Of a stretch of DNA of 9,230 bases, positions 6,336-9,230 are shown one piece after another. The notes beneath the pieces were generated by a model, which saw only the letters and a list, made by a program, of their open reading frames with translations, searched no databases and was not told the DNA's origin. Location: positions 1 through 9,230 of the forward strand of contig JAKIYU010000087.1 of NCBI GenBank assembly GCA_022708385.1. Reading direction: 5' to 3'. How positions within the stretch are numbered: position 1 is the stretch's first letter; the number at the start of each line of letters is the position of its first letter. A program made the position numbers and the translations under genes. The stretch is from Bacteroidota bacterium. GTDB taxonomy: Bacteria; Bacteroidota; Bacteroidia; Bacteroidales; PXBB01.

Positions 6336-6352
6336 AGGCGTTTTTGTGCGTG

Positions 6353-8053
6353 TCAGAAAGCGTAGGTAAGGCCGCCCAACACATGAAAACGCTGGCTGGG
6401 ATAGTTGTACCACTGATAATACCGCTGACCGGCAATGTTGTTGAAATTAAGAAAAGCCGATATTTTTTTGTTGTAAAGATATTCGAGTCCGATGTTTATA
6501 TCGGCAAAACCGTTGATGGTTTTGGCCTCAAAGGCACTGGAAGAAATGTTATAAACTTTGGCGAAGGAATTATCCTGTGCAAATATTTCCGATTTGATAT
6601 TGATTTTATCCACCAGGCAATAGGTTACCAATAAGCTTCCGGAAATCTGGGGTTTATGCCAGGGTTGTGCTTCGGTACCCATTACATAATGATTAAAAGC
6701 CCCTTTGAGCATAAACATGAATTTTTCGCTTGCTTGAAACGAAAAATCGGCATATACCCCCGTAGTTGTAACATCGTCGTATATAAGGTTGAACTGGTTA
6801 AATGTTGAGCCTGTATCGTTGATAAAAAATGGCATATTTTCACTTTCGATAAATCGGCCACAAATATTAAACGACAAGGCAGAAGCGATGTTGCCCTTAA
6901 TACCACCGGAAAATACCACTTTGTTTTTGGTAAACTGAAGGCTGTCGAAATTGGCAATAATAAAGGGGTTTTCTTCGAATAAAGTGCGTATATTATTGCG
7001 TTCGACATTGCCGGTAAATGAGCCGTAGAGCGACAATACATTCTGGGCAATGGCAATTTTGCCTTCAAGAACGGGAAAGAAGAAAATATAGCCCATATCA
7101 TCCGATTGAACAGTGGCATTTAAACCGAGGTTCAGGGCATACTGGTTCATGAGGAATGAGAGCTGTGGTTTGATGCTGTACAGGCCGGCATCTTTTAGTT
7201 TGCTGAACACAGGGTTGTTGTAATATTTGGCCTGGGCTTCAAGAATAATTTTTTCATCTTCAATTTTGCGGGTAATGTTGATATCTTTTTTTACAAAAGC
7301 ATTGAAAGAAAGAGCATTTTCAACTATCTGTGAATTTTTTAAATTATAGAAATTAAAATCGGCGCCATGGTGCCATTTGTCTTTTTCATTATAATCGCTT
7401 TTTACCGAAGCGGTCACGTCGAGTGTCTGGTATTTTTGCAGGGTGGCTTTTTTTAGCGAATCGTTTACGGGGAGGTTAAATTCGGCGGGTTTAAAGCCAT
7501 AGTAATGGAAAGCATTTCTTTTGTACAAAAAACCGGCATTGAGAATGTGCGAACCGGTGTAATACATGCCATAAGTATTTAAAATATTATCGCTGAAAGC
7601 GGCCGGGGCATAATCTTTAATTTTCCCGCCTGAAGAATAGTGTTTGTAATGGATGCCGAGATTTGTGGTGCGTGAACGGAGGTTGTTGTAGAACAATTCG
7701 GCATAGGGTGTAGTATAATTTCCAAAACCGGCTTTTGCATAGCTTTGGTAAAGTTTGGTAAGGGGGTCGCCGCTCAATTTGGCCGGGGTTATTTTTTGAG
7801 GCTCAAAGTTGGTGGGCAACAGTTTTGGGGAGACACTGTATTTTAGGTCGGGTTTTTCAAGCTCTTTTGCATCTATTTCAGGGTTAATATTTATTTTAAA
7901 AGCATCTGACAGCGATGGCTCATAAGGGGCTATAACAGTAACTTCTTCGTTTTTAACTTGTGCGCTTGCCTGATTAAAGGACTGCAGGCACAGGAATAAT
8001 AACACTATGGTTAATGTTTGAAATATGTTGAAATATATTTTTCTGTAACTCAT
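6353..8053 (-). CDS. Outer-membrane beta-barrel protein, TonB-receptor-like without recognisable plug
   Basis: A 566-residue outer-membrane protein. Residues 1-31 form a signal peptide, likely cut after ASA (mature protein starts Gln32). The mature N-terminus EEVTVIAPYEPSLSDAF (35-51) resembles a TonB-box/linker segment and is typical of a Bacteroidota family often labelled TonB-dependent receptor. About 70 residues later comes AGFGNYTTPYAELFYN, after which the protein is a long series of alternating amphipathic strands ending in the aromatic terminus LGGLTYAF, the usual barrel-insertion signal. There is no space for the roughly 120-residue plug of a true TonB receptor, so a transport role is uncertain. 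ATG 8053 lies 20 bases after the stop of the TPR gene, suggesting co-expression and perhaps physical partnership. Substrate is unknown. Confidence 0.8.
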   Translation of the reverse strand: MSYRKIYFNIFQTLTIVLLFLCLQSFNQASAQVKNEEVTVIAPYEPSLSDAFKININPEIDAKELEKPDLKYSVSPKLLPTNFEPQKITPAKLSGDPLTKLYQSYAKAGFGNYTTPYAELFYNNLRSRTTNLGIHYKHYSSGGKIKDYAPAAFSDNILNTYGMYYTGSHILNAGFLYKRNAFHYYGFKPAEFNLPVNDSLKKATLQKYQTLDVTASVKSDYNEKDKWHHGADFNFYNLKNSQIVENALSFNAFVKKDINITRKIEDEKIILEAQAKYYNNPVFSKLKDAGLYSIKPQLSFLMNQYALNLGLNATVQSDDMGYIFFFPVLEGKIAIAQNVLSLYGSFTGNVERNNIRTLFEENPFIIANFDSLQFTKNKVVFSGGIKGNIASALSFNICGRFIESENMPFFINDTGSTFNQFNLIYDDVTTTGVYADFSFQASEKFMFMLKGAFNHYVMGTEAQPWHKPQISGSLLVTYCLVDKINIKSEIFAQDNSFAKVYNISSSAFEAKTINGFADINIGLEYLYNKKISAFLNFNNIAGQRYYQWYNYPSQRFHVLGGLTYAF

Positions 8054-8073
8054 GGCTATGATATTATGGATTA

Positions 8074-9230
8074 TTAATATTTAATTTCGAAGAGGCTGTC
8101 CTGTTGTGGTTTATTTAAAAGGCTGTCCTGGACGGCCGGGTTAATCTGGTTTTTGAGTTTTTCTGCTTCATTAAGTTTGTTCAGTTTTTCGAAGGCTATC
8201 TGAACAAGGTCGAGACCTTCGTAGTTATCGATGATGCTTTGCAAGGTATGCTTGGCCTGAAAGATATTATCCATTTTGACCAGGTTGTCGGCAAGCAGGA
8301 TAAAACTTTTAGCAATCCAGTATTCGTAAGAGGGCATCTGGTTAATAATTTCAAAGATAATCTTTTCCGATTCCTTATAATTGGCCAGATTATATTGAAT
8401 TAGCGCCATGTTGTATTTAGCTTCGGCTTTCATTTCATTTTCGGCCATACGCGAAACAGCCAGAAATTCTGTCTGGGCAAAGCTGGTATTGTTTTGAGCC
8501 AGATAGGCTCTGCCCATTATCAGGTGAGCTTCCTGAGCAAGAGTTTCTTCAATTTTTTCCTGTGCGGTAATTTTCTTTGCTGCAAGGATGGCTTTTTCAT
8601 AGTTTTTTAGGTTATCGTAGCATCTCATCTGGCCTGCCTGGGCATCAACAACATTCATTTTTATTTCGGCTTCCTCCTCAAGAGTGTTGTAAAAGTTAAG
8701 GGCTTCGTTATAGTTTTTCTGTTTGAAGTTAATGGCGGCAGCTTTTGCCAATGCACTTTCTGTAAAACGTGTTTTAAATTTGCCTGCAACAAACGTGTAA
8801 TCGCGCAGGGCTTCTTTGAGTTTTCCGCTTTTGTAAAGGCATTCGCCCCTATAGAAAGTGGCATTAATAATAAAAATACCATCGGGAAATTTTTCGAGGT
8901 AATCGGTAAAACCCTGCACGGTATTATTACAGTCGCCGCTCATATACTGGTTTTGAATGGCGATATAAGAAATAGAGTCTTGTTCACTGCGTGTTACATT
9001 GGCAAAAGGTATATTTTTTACATATACAAAAAACTCTTCTGTTTTCATCATATTAACATAAATATCGCGTATGCTTACCAGGGCGTCTTTCGAAGCGTTT
9101 GTACCGGGATAATCTGCCACAACTTTTTTAAGTATCTGCAGAGCCTGTTCGTTTTTGCCGGTATTGAAATAAATCAACCCTGTTTTGAGCAAAGCATGGG
9201 TTACATAGCTGCTAGTGGGATGGTCGTTAA
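8074..9230 (-). CDS. TPR-repeat protein, N-terminus outside the window
   Basis: The frame is open through the right edge: codons 9193-9228 read NDHPTSSYVTHA directly into LLKTGLIYF, so about 384 residues are visible and the true start is outside. The visible part is roughly nine degenerate tetratricopeptide-type helical repeats of about 34-40 residues, such as GLIYFNTGKNEQALQILKK, GECLYKSGKLKEALRDY and ALIQYNLANYKESEKII. This resembles the BamD/YbgF class of envelope scaffold proteins. It ends in a short non-TPR tail with QDSL twice. TPRs bind partner proteins; immediate proximity to the barrel gene (20 bases) suggests the barrel or its assembly as the partner, which is inference. Whether it has a signal peptide or lipobox cannot be seen here. 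Confidence 0.85.
   Translation of the reverse strand, partial: NDHPTSSYVTHALLKTGLIYFNTGKNEQALQILKKVVADYPGTNASKDALVSIRDIYVNMMKTEEFFVYVKNIPFANVTRSEQDSISYIAIQNQYMSGDCNNTVQGFTDYLEKFPDGIFIINATFYRGECLYKSGKLKEALRDYTFVAGKFKTRFTESALAKAAAINFKQKNYNEALNFYNTLEEEAEIKMNVVDAQAGQMRCYDNLKNYEKAILAAKKITAQEKIEETLAQEAHLIMGRAYLAQNNTSFAQTEFLAVSRMAENEMKAEAKYNMALIQYNLANYKESEKIIFEIINQMPSYEYWIAKSFILLADNLVKMDNIFQAKHTLQSIIDNYEGLDLVQIAFEKLNKLNEAEKLKNQINPAVQDSLLNKPQQDSLFEIKY

Noticed and set aside
6336..6413. Longer rsmA start adding 26 residues
   Set aside because: The extension overlaps the end of the barrel gene and is not family-like; ATG 6335 gives the standard N-terminus.

Overview
The window looks like chromosomal DNA of a member of the Bacteroidota (probably Bacteroidales-like; I cannot name a genus). 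Supporting signs are an S46 dipeptidyl-peptidase, a holB-ricT pair with Bacteroidota-style sequences, an RsmA with the NFPY form of its active-site motif, a TPR/outer-membrane-barrel gene pair, A-rich leaders with almost no Shine-Dalgarno sequences, and TAnnTTTG-type -7 boxes. Most of it is ordinary core genome. I see no mobile element, CRISPR array, tRNA or rRNA.

Layout. Positions 1-1967 (minus strand) carry holB (clamp-loader delta' subunit) followed by ricT, which runs off the left edge. A plausible own promoter and a small hairpin precede ricT. Positions 2097-2396 (minus) hold a small ArsR-family repressor without the classical metal-binding cysteines. Unusually for this window it has a good Shine-Dalgarno sequence, and its upstream spacer is extremely AT-rich and symmetric. 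Positions 2617-3255 (minus) hold an unrecognised lipoprotein with four tandem GWA-type repeats of about 20 residues and a very basic tail, followed by a probable terminator. Positions 3405-5558 (plus) hold a complete secreted S46 dipeptidyl-peptidase whose specificity residue is glycine, pointing to a DPP7-type rather than DPP11-type enzyme. Positions 5571-9230 (minus) hold an apparent operon: a TPR protein (5' end outside the window), an outer-membrane beta-barrel protein, then rsmA. The spacers are 20 and 17 bases. It converges on the peptidase gene with only 12 bases between the stop codons.

How they work together. holB/ricT and rsmA are housekeeping functions (replication, RNA-processing regulation, ribosome maturation). 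The TPR and barrel genes look like an envelope pair. The peptidase is an exported peptide-degrading enzyme typical of proteolytic Bacteroidota. No gap without a gene exceeds 300 bases. The item most worth a second look is the GWA-repeat lipoprotein; nothing here convincingly shows a new multi-gene system.
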